Below, piece by piece: positions 43,620 through 56,989 of a DNA stretch of 64,000 nt; the stretch's first letter is position 1; each line of letters opens with the position of its first letter. Below the pieces are notes generated by a model. That model was given only the letters and a program-made list of their open reading frames with translations. It did no database searches and was not told the DNA's origin. Source of the DNA: Cadophora sp. MPI-SDFR-AT-0126 (lineage: Eukaryota > Ascomycota > Leotiomycetes > Helotiales > Ploettnerulaceae). The DNA lies in contig JAGMVK010000021.1 of NCBI GenBank assembly GCA_020747065.1, forward strand, positions 1,013,941 to 1,077,940. Reading direction: 5' to 3'. Position numbers and translations under genes: made by a program.

Positions 43620-46600
43620 GTGATATATAGGGGCCTTTAAAGAGTGATTAGCTTAAGCTAGAGTAGACAGAGACTAATCTGTCTTGTGCATAGGAGGAGG
43701 CTTAGCGGGATTAGTAGCGGTTAATTAAGTAGTTATTTACTTAGTAGGCTAAAATTTTCCAAATAAACAAATAAAGGGAATTATTTTACGCTAAGGCAGT
43801 TAAAATATTATGTTATGGTTTTTACTTTCTAGATAAGTTAGAGGCTATTAAGGAAAAGGAGTATTTAGCGAGGAGTCGCAACAATACAGTTCTCTTACTT
43901 AGTGAAGTTCTAGATTCTCTGGATCTTATACTAGCGGAGCAATTAGCTAATTTCGATCCTTTGGATCCTATATAGTCTACTCTTAGTCTTAGCGATAGCG
44001 CTTCTTAGGGCTTACCTGGATTTTTAATCAGAACTGTTAAAGTAAGTCCAGGTAATTTAAGTTTTTCGTAGATTCTCACGAGTTTTCTTTATTTTCGTAC
44101 CCTTTTCACTTAATAAGGTACTCCTACTAACCTTTAGTAATAATCCTAGTATCAAGTAGCTTTTCTACTTCGTACATATCTAGGTTATTTTTAGGCTGGA
44201 GTTTCTTATTCGTTACTAGTGATATTACTCCTTTAGCGGGTTCTAGTAATAATATATAGAAGACTAAGTGTAACTTGGATTCTTAGAGTAATCGTAGTTT
44301 GAAATTTACAAGTTCTACTTCCTCTAAAATTTCAAACGGGCTAAGTTTTTTATAGTCTAGCTTTGTACTTAGTCGTTTTATTTTAATATATTTACGTAGT
44401 AAGTATACTTTATTCTTCCTCTTTAGCGAAGGTCTCATACTTTACTTCTAATTACTGTATTTCGTAGTTCTTAGGCCCGAGAACTCAATATCTTTGGATA
44501 ATTATTGTTATAGTTTCTTAAGTTTATCCGCGAGCACTACCAATTATTGTACATTAGCGCCATCCTTCCTTAGCTATTTATAGGCTTTAGGTTTATAATT
44601 ATAATTAGCGAAAAAAGGCGATACTAAGGTAGTCTTGTTTTTGGCACTATTAAGTATGAACTGGGCAAGTAGGAGGAGTTTTACCTAATTACTCTATTTT
44701 CGATTAATATAATTATGCAAGTATTATTCCAGTAATTAATTAAGCCTTTCCATTTATTTATTAATTTATAGGTAAAAGGCGGTTAATATTTTATAGTTTA
44801 GTTTTATTTAGTTCATTAGTAATATCCAGAATTTGGAGGTGAATAGTTTATCTTAGTTGAATATGATTTCTTTTAGTAACTTATATTAGCTTATTACGAC
44901 CTTAAGGAATGTATACGCTAGTTCCTGTGCATTGCTTCCTTTCTTGTATAAGACAAAGTACTTATATTTAGTGAGTTAGTTTATTATGATTTATATAATA
45001 TTAAATACTGTCTTTATTATTAGTTCCTTTAATAGTAGTAGTTTAACGATAAAGTCGAATATTATGGACTTCTATGCTTTTTTTAATATTAGGGGTAGCT
45101 AGAGCAATTTATAGGGTGCGTGCTTACTTAACTTACTCTTAGTACATAGGTCGTATTCCCCAATAATCGTTTTAATATGCTTTCTTATTCTTAGGAAGTA
45201 ATAATCTTTAGCTATTCTTTTAAAGGTTCTTATAATTCCCTAGTGTTTATGTACAGGCAGCGAGTGCTATTTAATAATAAACTATTGTTTTAGTTTAGCC
45301 GGGATATAAATAAGGCCTTTGAATTATAAGATATTATTGTTATCTATGAAAAAGTTCTTTATTTGTAATGTTATTACTCGCGCGGCGTATTTATTATTTA
45401 GATATACTTTCTTAATTTATTACGCAAGTATTTTGTTTTCTATTATTATAAGAGTTGCGAGGAGCTTATGATTATATTCTAGGCCGTTGGTTTTTATCTT
45501 GAGTATTACTCTAGGTTTTTCCGTTAGTTTACTCAAGTAGTCTTATTATTTACTAAGGGCGTTAGCCCTTATGTTTTTTAATTCTTTTTAATACATGATA
45601 TTGAATTTTAATATAAATAATTCTTTTAACTACTTAACTTATTATTTATTCAGTATTTTAGTTGTGATAAAGGATATAAGGTTCTTATGATTTATTTATA
45701 CTTGGATTATATGTTTTACTTCTTTTAGATAGTAGTGCTATTACTTATAAGTAGCCACTATAATTAATAATTCCTTATTATATATGTTATAGTTAAGCTC
45801 GGCGAGTAAAAATATTCGCGAGTGGTACACAATAAGCTATAGTTTCCTATTATGCTTTTAGCTTAGGTAAGCTTTAAGGGCGAAGTCTGATGCATTAGTT
45901 TTCATGACTATTTCCAATATTAAATTATAAGTAGCCAGGACTAGGGTACTAATAAAGCGACTCTTAAGTAGCTTGAAAGCAGCTTATGCCCTTGTTATTT
46001 ACTAGAAGTCCTGGTCCTTTTTGGTGAGATCCGTGAGTGGCTTAGCTATTACGGAATAGTTATATATAAACCTTTTATAGAAGTTAGCGAACTCCAGGAA
46101 GGACTGTACCTACGTGACTATTATTAGTTCAGGCCACGCTAGAATAGCCTTGACCTTAGCTAGGTTTATACGGATTTTATATCTTTCTATAATAAATCCC
46201 AAGAAGTGGGTTTTTTCTTAATAAAATTCGCACTTCTCTAGTTTAAGAAGGAGCTTAGCGATTTATAGCTTTACTAATACCTTCTTTATATATTGAATAT
46301 ACTTAGTCTTATCCTTAAAGTAAATAAGTATATTATTTAAGTAAGCGATTATAAAAATATCAAGGTATTCGTGTAATTAATTATTAATTATTTGTTAATA
46401 GGACGCGGGTATATTCGTAAGTTTAAATAGTATGATCTAGTATTTATACAGGCTGTAGTATATTCTAAACGCTATTTTCTATTCTTTACCTTTCTTTATT
46501 CTAATAAGATTATAAGTACCCCTTATATCTAGGATTATAAATATAATTACTTCTTATAGTTAATTATGCAATTTATTAATTAAGAGTAATAGGTACTAAT

Positions 46601-46670
46601 CCTTAATAGTAATACTATTAAGTATACGGTAATCAATACTACCTAAAAAGTTCTCTTTAGGCCTCGGGCT
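43620..46670 (-). mobile_element. RIP-degraded Ty3/gypsy chromovirus pol (RT, integrase, chromodomain)
   Basis: On the minus strand the reading frames, interrupted mostly by TAA/TAG, keep clear signatures. The reverse transcriptase (about 46.66 to 46.05 kb) has a DIRGTYNLIRIK block and YLNNILIYF, which is the YxDD box with both aspartates changed to asparagine. [11 protein letters not shown], the link to RNase H, follows. Integrase at about 45.2-44.9 kb has FDFIVKL, and a chromodomain at about 44.2-44.05 kb has YLIK-stop-KGYENKENS. The gag and protease part before the RT is missing, replaced by other sequence near 46.68 kb. A likely 3' LTR begins near 43.6 kb (TGTGATA on the plus strand). The element is inactive: the catalytic aspartates are lost and stops are frequent. 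Confidence 0.75.
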
Positions 46671-46681
46671 AGGGTTAGAAC

Positions 46682-46850
46682 TTTGCCCCATGGGGCGAAA
46701 GGTAAGCGAATCTTTGCACTATAAGGCAAAGAATTAATATATTAATATATCAATATAAAATCGGTAAGTAAACCTTTGCCTTACGAGGCAAAGGCCACTC
46801 TTGAATATTAGGAAATAAACCTTTGCACTATGGAGCCAAAAAAAAATCCC
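46682..46850. repeat. Cluster of CTTTGC..GCAAAG hairpins
   Basis: Four related short hairpins lie in 170 bp: around 46681-46701 (CTTTGCCCCATGGGGCGAAAG), 46711-46732 (TCTTTGC..GCAAAGA), 46773-46794 (CCTTTGCC..GGCAAAGG, perfect 8-bp arms with a 6-nt loop) and a half-copy at about 46820-46837. They mark the junction where the gypsy element stops. They may be the end of another transposon or a small repeat family. Confidence 0.6.
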
Positions 46851-46859
46851 TAAGAAATA

Positions 46860-49800
46860 AACGAAACCTTTAACCTACAGGTAAACTAAGTATTAAATTA
46901 AATAAGAATATAAATACTTCTAGGCCTGAATTAATATTCGGCTGCGAGGGCTTACATAATTCATAGTAGACGGGCTTTTTAGCGAAATTACAAATAGTCT
47001 TGAACCGTGAAGTAAAACCAAACTAGTCCAGGATCCGGATATTATCATCACTTCATAGAGATCTTACTATCCTTCTTTACTATTTCTCCCCCTATTATTC
47101 CTGCCTGCCTATAAAGACTACGACAAATAAATATTCCCGCTCTTTCTACTATAGCATTTTCCTCATAAACACAATATAATACTGCAATACACAGTTAAAC
47201 GCCGCCGAACTAATAATACAGCCAGTAATCCAGTAAAGGGCAAATCGATCGAAAATTTAAAGAGCGTTAAGCTAGCACGCGAGCTAGCGAAACCATATCG
47301 CGTCTACACTACTAAATTTCCTATTAATACTCTCACTCCTTCCTGGAGTATAGGTAGTAATCAACTCGTAAATAATAAGCATATAGTAAGTCTTTATAAG
47401 ACTTTTAAGAGGGACAAGCTACAACAAGAAACCCCGAATTATTATCTTATAATTAGCTATACTGGAGAATAGATTGAAAAAATAAAGTTCTATTATTATT
47501 TAATAAATAATATATTAAATTAATCTAATAATATTACCTTGGGGCAGTAGGACTCTTTTCACAAGTAGATAGCTGGTAGCAGGCAAAAGGCTGAGATTAT
47601 CTTAGGACAGTATTAAGTAGAGGTATTAAAGATGTTCCTAGAGCGGAATAGCACGTACCTGTATTTATTAGAGTATGACAAGTATTAGTAGGTCTACGAT
47701 ATTTATAATCTAGGTAAGTTGCGCTAGTAGTAAAGTTAGGGTGCTAATATAATACATTTTTAGACAAGCTTTTACAAGTACTTAAGGTCAAGCTTCATGC
47801 TAATTAACACGACTATACGCTACTAGACAGTTATACGCAGGTTTAGATAGAACTGGCTACGCTTACCAAATCTGATTTAACTCTTTTTCAAGGAACTACT
47901 GCTTAAGTTAGGGATAAGATACTTACTATACTAGGTCTGAATAAGCAATTCAAATTCTTAATATATTAACTCGTTACGCTTTGGAAGAATAGTACCTGGC
48001 AGCTAATAACCACTGAGTAATATTGAACAGGAATTAAGCATTCAATATTTAATATTTCTCTATAGGCAGAGCTGGTAGGGTATTATATTAATAATGTAAG
48101 TTCTTTAGGATAAGTGACCCCTAAAGGACTTTTTATACTGATGTTATAGTTCTGGTTCGACGTTATAAAAGAAGTACGAGAGTGGATTTTATAGCTTTAT
48201 AACAACGATTTATAATCGATCTAATTATTAGACTAGAATGCTCTTATTCGCTTTCTATCACGATCAGCCCCTGATATTTAAAAACTCTTCTACCCGGATA
48301 TACCGCCAGATACAGCTCCTAATGTTAGTTTATACCGTTACTCTAACTTCCTTAGGGCTCTAGACGATATAGCATATTACAATGCATACTAAGTAGTCCT
48401 TATCCTCCCTAATCATAGGTTCCCAGATATTTAAGCTATGTTTTAAACTAGTAGGCGCGATAGGAAGGCGGTATTATAGTTAATCTATTATGTAGTTCAG
48501 TGAGTAAACCCTTTCGCTACGAAAGTTGGCGATTATAAGAATAATAAGCCTCTATTGTGGCACGATCATATATATCTATTCAAAGCTAGGTTCAATAGTT
48601 AAGGGGTAATCGAGGGGTAAGCATAGGAACTACAACAGCGGATTTTTGATATTATGAGATATCAACTTAACGAACTTTCCAACTTGATCCAGATATCTGA
48701 TATATATAAGGAATTATACCTGGAAAGATTTAAAAGTCCTTTGTGGAAGGATATTTTGGTTGTAGTGTATTTATTAGTTGGCACTAGTTTTTAAGGAGTT
48801 ATGGTTAGATTTAACCAACAAGATCTAATTACTCTTGTTCTTCAAGGGGACTTCACTTTTATTTTAGTAATTTTCAAAGCCATTCGCTAAGTCCTCAACA
48901 TTGCATAAAACCTAGTACTCCGAAACAAGTAGGCTTTAGATATTCTTATGGGAAAGTTATCTTTAGTTATTATTACATAGGTATTTGAGTAGTGTATTGC
49001 AGCTCTTTAAGTATAGGAACTTAGTTAGGCACCTTTACTGCCTTCGTTCGTATTAGATACAGTCTTATCTGAGTTGGCAAAGCTGAATTCGCTACTTCCT
49101 TAGTTTAATTTAGTGTAATATAAGGTATTATATCCTAACTCTAAGGCTACTTCGTACAGCTCCTTGCTGAATTTAATATTATCTTCATTAAGGAGTAAGC
49201 TACTTGAGGGGTTTCAAGTTCAAAGTCCAGTTGTATCTAAAGCTGGTACTATTCTTAATAGTGAAGACGATCTAGAGCTGCCTCTATTAGCTAAACCTAT
49301 AGTCAAGAATTTAGAGATGAGTAAGGCTGAATTATAATACTATAGGCGCTAGCTACGCCGGTTATTTAGCTACATCTTCAGAGCCCCGAATAAGAAGTAA
49401 GCTACTAGTCAAGGACTCCCTTCTTTACTTATACTAGGAGCGATGAAGGGAGTTCTTATAAACGGAAAAATGCCTTGGGATTACGCTAGAGCCTTATTAG
49501 TGTTAGCTATATCTTATATATTGTTGAAGGGCAGATATTCTTGGGAAGGCTATTCGGTAGCTTATTCCAAGCTTGGAAGACTTAACCCTGAGTCGCGGAG
49601 ACAGAACTTAGTTATATAGTGATTAAAATTATCTGATATAGAAATCCATTTCTTCTATTAGCCTAGTTTTATTCTATCCTAAGCTATATAATTTTAGTTC
49701 TCTTTACCCTGGTTTAAATAGGGGTTAGCTATAGTAGATTATCTTGTATTTGAAATCAGTATCCTCTCTTTACTCTATAGGTTAAAAGCAGAACTATTAT

Positions 49801-50640
49801 TTCTAATTATATATATATAATATTGACTTACTTTAACAACGCTTTCTTAGGCTCGCTAGGTCTCCTAGGCGAGGATGAAATCTTCGACTTTAAAGGGGCT
49901 AGTAACGGAGTTTCCAGCTATATTCATGAAGACCGGTACTCTAGACAAGGAATTATTAAAGACGTTAACGATTTCAATATCTTATCTGATAATAAGGATA
50001 GTTTATTCTGCGATAACACCTCTAGTTTCAATAATAATCCGAATAATCAGGAGGACAGAGAAGAGGAGGATATAAGTATAGCGGATAATTAGGTACATTT
50101 CTGGAAGATTAATTATTCTAGTAGTAACTATAAGCTTCAACATAAGTTCGAATAGCCGTGTAATATATACTAATACTAATAAGATCTAGCTACAGACTTT
50201 ATTTAACAAGTGGAGTCTACTGGTTTCAACGGGCCCCAGGCATTAGAGATACTTTATTAATTTCATATAATTAATTATAGCAGCCGGTAAGCAGGTTCAA
50301 AGGCAATTAACATGATGAACAAATTCTACTCCCTCTTTTTTCTTAATTATATCTACATTATTAGCCGCCCTCTAAAGCCCCTTACGCAAGTTAACAGACG
50401 CTTCTTCAATAACGTTACTATTACTTTTAAGAATTAGTATATATTATACTTAGAAAAACACTAATATAAGATCTTGTTTAAGCTGAAGTATTATACCTTT
50501 TATCTTACCACGGTAGCGACGCGGGAAATATGGTATGTTATTATATACTTAATTGTAACTCCTATAGTTGAGCTCTTAAGGTTACGACGCGCTCGTTGCC
50601 TTTAAAAGGCTGCGTCAAGTAAGTCCAGCCCTCTTAAAAC
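46860..50640 (+). mobile_element. RIP-degraded plus-strand coding sequence of unknown family
   Basis: The region is AT-rich with almost no ORF above 60 codons. Reading TAG/TAA as former glutamine codons on plus gives coherent protein-like frames in parts, for instance about 47555-47880 (KAEIILGQY, VLKMFLERNSTYLYLLEYD). A natural ORF at 49823-50092 is acidic and unrelated to known motifs. I could not match it to a transposase or polyprotein. Boundaries are set by the hairpin cluster and by a change of frame near 50.64 kb. Confidence 0.4.
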
Positions 50641-50769
50641 CTATTATACTTAAGTGCTAGTATCTTATATTAAGTTACTCTTTTTCTTAGGTGAGTTACT
50701 TAGTAAGCGGATCGAATCTTCTTAGAGCTTAAATAGTCCCCTAGATTAGATATTATTTGGTAATAAGTA

Positions 50770-53340
50770 GATGATCTTTTAGTAGCGGTTTATGGAAGAC
50801 TAGCCGGAGTATGTGGCGCGCTACTTGTATAATAGCTTTTGGATAGAGAATGAGTTAGTCTTTTATGCCTATAATTATGGGGTAAATATTAAGATTAAGG
50901 TTAGCGAAGGAGTTTAGGCTCTAGATAAAAAAAAGTAGCTGCGGCTAATCGACGATTTAGAGGATATATCAGATAATGACTTAAGTAATGATAAGGGGTC
51001 AGGGGAGAGGTAGAATAGCCGAAGTTAGTAAAGCGGAGCCGATTTTGTAGTAGAGAGCACAATACGTCAATTACAGAATAAATAGTAACTCAGGTCATTG
51101 CTAGGAGGGCTTTACTTTAACGGTCTAAAATAGTTAGCTACGGAGCTGGACTAGAAGTACGACCTCGAGAATATTAGTAGCCTATTATACGTATTAGCTG
51201 TTAATCTACACTGCTTAGAGTCTGATCTAGTAAATATTGAAGAAAAACTAGTACTCTGTTTACTTACTGACTGTAACGTCGTTCAATAGGAGTATAGGTT
51301 ATCTCGCGGAGTATTAAGCATAACTTTCTATTCTCTTACCTTTCATCTCGCTTATAGGAACTTTACTTCTTTGGGCCTATCATAATTCCTCAATAACTAC
51401 ATCTTTACTGTTATGAAGGATAATATAAGCTTCCAGAATAATAGAGCGGACGTTTTATCTTGCAACTACTTTTAGGTGTATAGCAATATTAAGCGCTTAA
51501 TCTAGTATAACCCTAAGGATTTGTTAGTTACTCAAGGAATTGCTACGGTTGCGCTGATACTACCAGCTTCTGAAGCTCAAGGGGTAGTACGTATCAAGAG
51601 TAAGTAGTAGTGTTTCTTATAATAACTCTAAGGCAATACTACTCTTAAGGATCCCGAGGCTTTGTAGTTATTTACGCGCGAATGTTAACGTATCCTCTGC
51701 GCTGTTGCAGAAGATAAGTTTATATATTACATGGAGTAGGTTATTTGCTTTGATATGGTAGGTTTGCTTCCCTTGCGGTAAAATATGTGAACCATCTTGC
51801 GGCCTATCTTTTAATTAATATGGTTTTATCTCCAAGAAACGTAGTACTATATGAAGCTGCTGCGCTACTTTTAGCTAATCGTGTTTTCTTAGATCCTTAG
51901 TTTATTTACGCGAGTATTTAATCTTGGAATTAGTGAGATGCTAAAGCGCTTTTACGTGTAAGGCTCCCAGGGACTGGGTATAGCATTATCAGAAGGGGTG
52001 GCGGCGCTAGATCAACTTAGGCACTACTGTTTCACCGGGACCCTAATAGCTCTAATAAGCAGCGTCCTAGGGCCGCTTAAGATAATAGAGAGCTTAGAGA
52101 AGGGTAAGTAACTGTATCTTAATCCGTATCTCTTAGACCTACGAATTGAAGAGGGAAGCTTAGATATTATGTAGTAGCTGTAAGCTTAGGATAGGCGATC
52201 CATCTTCATGCATACAGTATTACTTAGGTTTTATTACAGTCTAGAAGTCGCTGCTAGCTGCTATAGCCTCATCTGGTTCCATAACCTAAGAGGGAAGTTA
52301 ATTAATAGTCTAGCTAAAGTAACGTGATTTCTAAAGAAGCTCTTTCATGACCTCTAGATCTTATAAATAATTACGTATATTAGTTATCAGCTCTAAAAGC
52401 AGCTTAGTCTAGATAGTAGGAAGGATAAAGATATATTACTAGAAGAATTAGAAGTGAAGTAGTAATAGCATACCTTAGTAAAGATTTAGGAGAAATCTTC
52501 AAACCCTTTCTTATAGAGGTTTACCTTCTCCCTTAGAGCCTGAAACCTCTTAGAGAATAAATACTTTAAAGACTATAGCTAATTATTTAATAGCCTTTAT
52601 AAACCCATCTGAATCCTAGTAGCTCCTAACGTAGTACGCTTTATTACTACATATAAAGTCTAGCAGGATTTCGCAGAAGAGGTATATAACAGCTGCGTTA
52701 ATAACAACCAAGCTGTTTAGTAAGCGCTGTTCTCTCTTCACTTAATATAGTTCATTGTACTATACGCTGCCTTTATATTTACTACAGCTGAACGTGTTAC
52801 GGAGGAGTAGTAGCTTAGCGGACTTACTATAGTCCTTCTATTTAACAAGATTAAATGCATACCCGGATCTCATCGGTCTTAAGTTACATATTAACACGTG
52901 GTTTAGCTAGTTAGACTATCTCTATCTCCCTGAGCTATAGTAGCTCGACTCGGAAGCCTTAAAAGAGCGGCCATTAAGGCAGAGTATTAAGCAGATCAGC
53001 CTGTGAAGCATTAAGTAATTGATCTAGGGTATACTGTTTCCTTTGTTCATATCCTGGATATTATAGAGGAAGGCTTTCGTGCGCTTACTAGGTTATTTTC
53101 TAAGGGCAATCAACGGATCTTGGAATACTACCATATTACGTGTAATTACTTGGAGAACTGCCTTGGTGATCTACTTTATAACGTGCTTTTAATACTTATA
53201 TTAATATTCAGCTTCTCTTCTATCACGCTATTAGTACTAGTAAATAGGAGTAGATTTAAAGCCGGGCTACGGAAGGATATAGTACAGTTTGCGGCTAACT
53301 TGGCGATACGTATGTTATGGTTTCTTTAGTTATACGCGTT
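50770..53340 (+). mobile_element. RIP-degraded plus-strand frame of unknown family
   Basis: A second coherent frame is clearest at about 50773-51680, where all stops are TAG or TAA (FMEDQ-type start, WIENELVFYAYNYGV, LYVLAVNLHCLESDL). Later parts need several frames. No catalytic signature was recognised. It is probably a transposon-encoded or telomere-associated protein. Confidence 0.4.
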
Positions 53341-56300
53341 TCCCTGGGATAGAGATGATAGGATAGTACTACGGATTTCAGAGATGATGAAGAAGATTAA
53401 GTACAAAGGTATTAGAAATCAGCTGCTCTGGGAGTTGGGCTAGGTGTAAGTGCAAGGACATTGGTCTAATTCACGGAATAGCGAGTTAAGCTTACGACCT
53501 GAGGGTGAGCTACTTTGTCTTTAATCAGAATTATTGTTTCTATGAAAGGACTTAGTAGGTTTTATTATATGTATATTTCATAGTTAAGATGAGGTGTAGG
53601 TAGACTATTACTTATAAATCATTTAGGAGCGGGGTTGAGAAGTTGAGGTATTGCTTAATCACTTAGTTAAGTCTTTATATATATATATTAATTATTTTTT
53701 GGGTAATTAAATATTATATTTACTGTTGATATATGGTAAAGAGTGGTTTTAGGACTTTAATATTAACTATATATATATTTATTATGGATACGGGATATAG
53801 AGTTGATTTGGGTACTTCAAAACTGACTTATATGCATGGTAACAGATATTTAAGTAGTTGAATCGTTTTATGATCGTTCGTATCTCTACTATTATAAATA
53901 GTCTTTACCCTCTCATGCTAAATAAGCTAGGCTTGACTTACACTATGCCTATACTTTTGGAGGGTATATCAAGGTTCTTACCTTCTGATATTTAAGTTTT
54001 GGAAGATATAGTCTATAATAATATACAATCTATCTTTATTTGTTTATAAATATTAGCTACCTACTTACTGCACATCTTTGGTAAATATATCTAATCGTAG
54101 CTCTAGCTACGCTTTATGACCCGTGTCTCTCTTAGCAAGGGCGTAGTATAAAGGGCGGTAAAAGAGCGTAGATAATATTCCAGCTAGGGTATCACTAAGT
54201 GAACAGTTTATCTTTCTCTTTCTAGAGATTTACTTTACGTGTCTGTAGCTTATACTCCTATTAGCGGTTTCTTAAGCTTTCTAAGAACAGTTTTACTTAA
54301 GAGCTATATAGTAGGCTATGCAGCGGTGTAGATGATTAGTCTATTAAGCTAGGGCATCAAGGTTAATCCTTAGTGGTATTAGGGGTTATAATCTAAAGTA
54401 TTAGGATTAGATATTAAGGTTAGAAATTTATTTGAAGAATACTATGATCTATTAATATGAATATTCTTATATAATTCAGGTGTAAACTTTTACACTTAAG
54501 GATGCATAACTTTCTCATTGATGATTGGTTGATAGCTTAAAAGCAAAGTTTTTTAGTGTAACTATACTTATTAATATATACTTACTCTCCTATCTCTATA
54601 ATGCAATTTCTTTATTTTTCTATACAACACTAATTTACTATGGCTTTAATATTACTACCAATATTTACTTCTTTTTATACACGCACGATCTAGGTGCCTT
54701 TAGAGATCACTAGTTAGATTATCTACTACGCTAGCCTATATACGTCACTCCTAGGCTATCCAGGTACTTGTTATATATCCGTAGCTTACGTTTCGTTAGC
54801 TTTTTAAGAAGCCTACCTTGGGCAGAAGAGCGGGTTTAACTTTAATAGTAAACGTATTATCCCATATGAGCGACTTCCAAAACGCAACCAGTAATTTTAC
54901 CATTAGTTACTTGATACTCAACCTATAATCAGGGAAGCCCTTAACTTTTGGATTTGTAGACTCTCGTACGATTTTTTACTAATAGCTCGGGTCGGCGAGA
55001 TGCCCAGGTCATTACATCTAGCCAATACTTAGTCAATATTATATATATTCGCATTATCTATTAAGACAACTGGACTATACTGAATTAGGAATATGATATC
55101 CGCCATACCTATGAGGCGTTTGAATTACTAGTAGCCAATTTCCATTAGATGCGCTTATAATAGTTATAAATCTATATCACGAGTTATACGCCGCTATTTA
55201 ACGTAGACTTCCCAGGGGTTTAGAGCCTCTTAAAGATTTATAGCTTATAGACTGCCATCTTAATAAGTTGCCTTAGTAAGATCTATCTAGCTATTCGCAG
55301 AACTCTGAAAGAATATCTCTGCTAGCCTAAGTCAGAGCCTTGGAAATCAATTAGCTTAGAAAATCCTGGCCCTGATAATTAGCTTACTTATATTAGCTAG
55401 CTAGGGCAGTACGCATAGCTAGACCAGCGCTATAAATCCCTTTACAATTAAGTGATAGTTAATACTCGCGCTCAAGAGCAGAGGAGGTCCTACGCTTAGC
55501 AGTATAGAGTACGATATTAAGGGCGAGTACGGCGTTATTAGTAGGCGTAACGCAGAGCAAAGGTAGAAGGGTAGGCTTTAGAAATGCAGCGTAAAATAGA
55601 TTCTTTACATATATAATATTATAACTCTAACTCTACTTTTTATAATAGCGTTAAGTTTACCCAAGTTATATATAATTAGAAGTCTTATACTAATGCAGCG
55701 GGAGTAGTAAGGGTTCGTGTTTATATTCGTGGATTCTAATTTTAGAAGTATGCATGAAAGTTGAATATAGGATTGAAGGATTTCATGTTATTGATCAAGT
55801 GACGACAACGTGTATAGGCAAGAGTGATGGAATAATCTTACACGTGATTGCCTACCCCCTCCTGCCTTCTCTGGACGAGTGGTCTATAAATTCTTTAAAA
55901 CTATCACGAAGTGTCGCGTTTGTTATACGTATTGTAAGTTGTAGATACTAGCCTTTGCTTTAATCTAGTAAGTTATTTAATTATATTACCACTTGAGGTA
56001 GTTTAATATATTAGACTAACTTATTCTTTATCGTAGCCTTATCCTTATTAAAGATATAATTAGCGGGTCTAGCCTTGGCTTAATAACCCGACACTTTCGC
56101 AGTGAACATGTTTAAGCAGGTTATAGTGGTTCTAGTGATAATAGTAAGTAAGTTATTTATTAATAAGTATTGCTTTAATGTATATAATAACTACTATATA
56201 GCGATTATCAAGGATATTTAGAAACTAGGCGGCAGGAGACGAAGGAGTAATGATAAAGACTAGAGTTTTGGGTAGTACGGGTATAGCAGGGAGCTATAAG

Positions 56301-56980
56301 AGGTAAGCGAGGTGGCTTATAACCTTATTTCTACTACGAAAATAGATAATTTAGAAATAGCTCCTATCTGCTCTTCTTTATCTTAAGCTGTAAGGTATTG
56401 AGATTACTGAACACGCCTCTAAGAAAATAGGCTTTTTAGTAAGATATCTGCTCTGCTATATAGTATGTATAAAGTTTAGCTTTCTGTTCCCTTCGGAGGC
56501 TTCTTTTCTCTTCTTACTTCTTATCTTACGTACTTTCTATATTACATAATATATTAATTATAGCAAGTATTGAATTAGGAAGCCTTAATCTTAGTTTAAG
56601 GGAGGCGCTTTAAACTCTTCTTAGTTAGAAGTCTGAGCCCTACCTTGAGTTTTCTAGTACTGCGAATATACTTGGAGTATATATTTATATAAGTTACACT
56701 GAACTTCGTTAGAAAGTTAGGCTTAAGTTAAGAAATCACAAAGGGCTCTTATCTTACGGGCTATTTACTTGAGCATAGATACCGAGTTAGCTAGTGTATT
56801 CAGGGCTATTCTATCCCCTTAATTAGTTAGGAGTTAGGGTTTACTCTCTTTACCTTAATATTTATTTCTATACTAATTATCTCTAGTATCTGCTCCTGCT
56901 TTTACCCTTACTTCTAGTCCATATGCGTAGGAAAAGGCAACTAAGACGCCTATTGGCCCTATCTATAGGATAGAGGATCT
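53341..56980. other. AT-rich RIP-mutated subtelomeric DNA
   Basis: No identifiable coding motif was found. Plus-strand fragments at about 54720-55450 and 55970-56900 look protein-like when stops are ignored. The ORFs at 54525-54713 and 55754-55951 are Leu/Tyr/Ile-rich, as expected from AT bias, and are not taken as genes. Confidence 0.4.
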
Positions 56981-56989
56981 GATCTGCAG

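Noticed and set aside
53120..55951. ORFs at 53120, 54525 and 55754 as genes
   Set aside because: They are Leu/Ile/Tyr-rich products of AT-rich RIP-mutated DNA with no motif.
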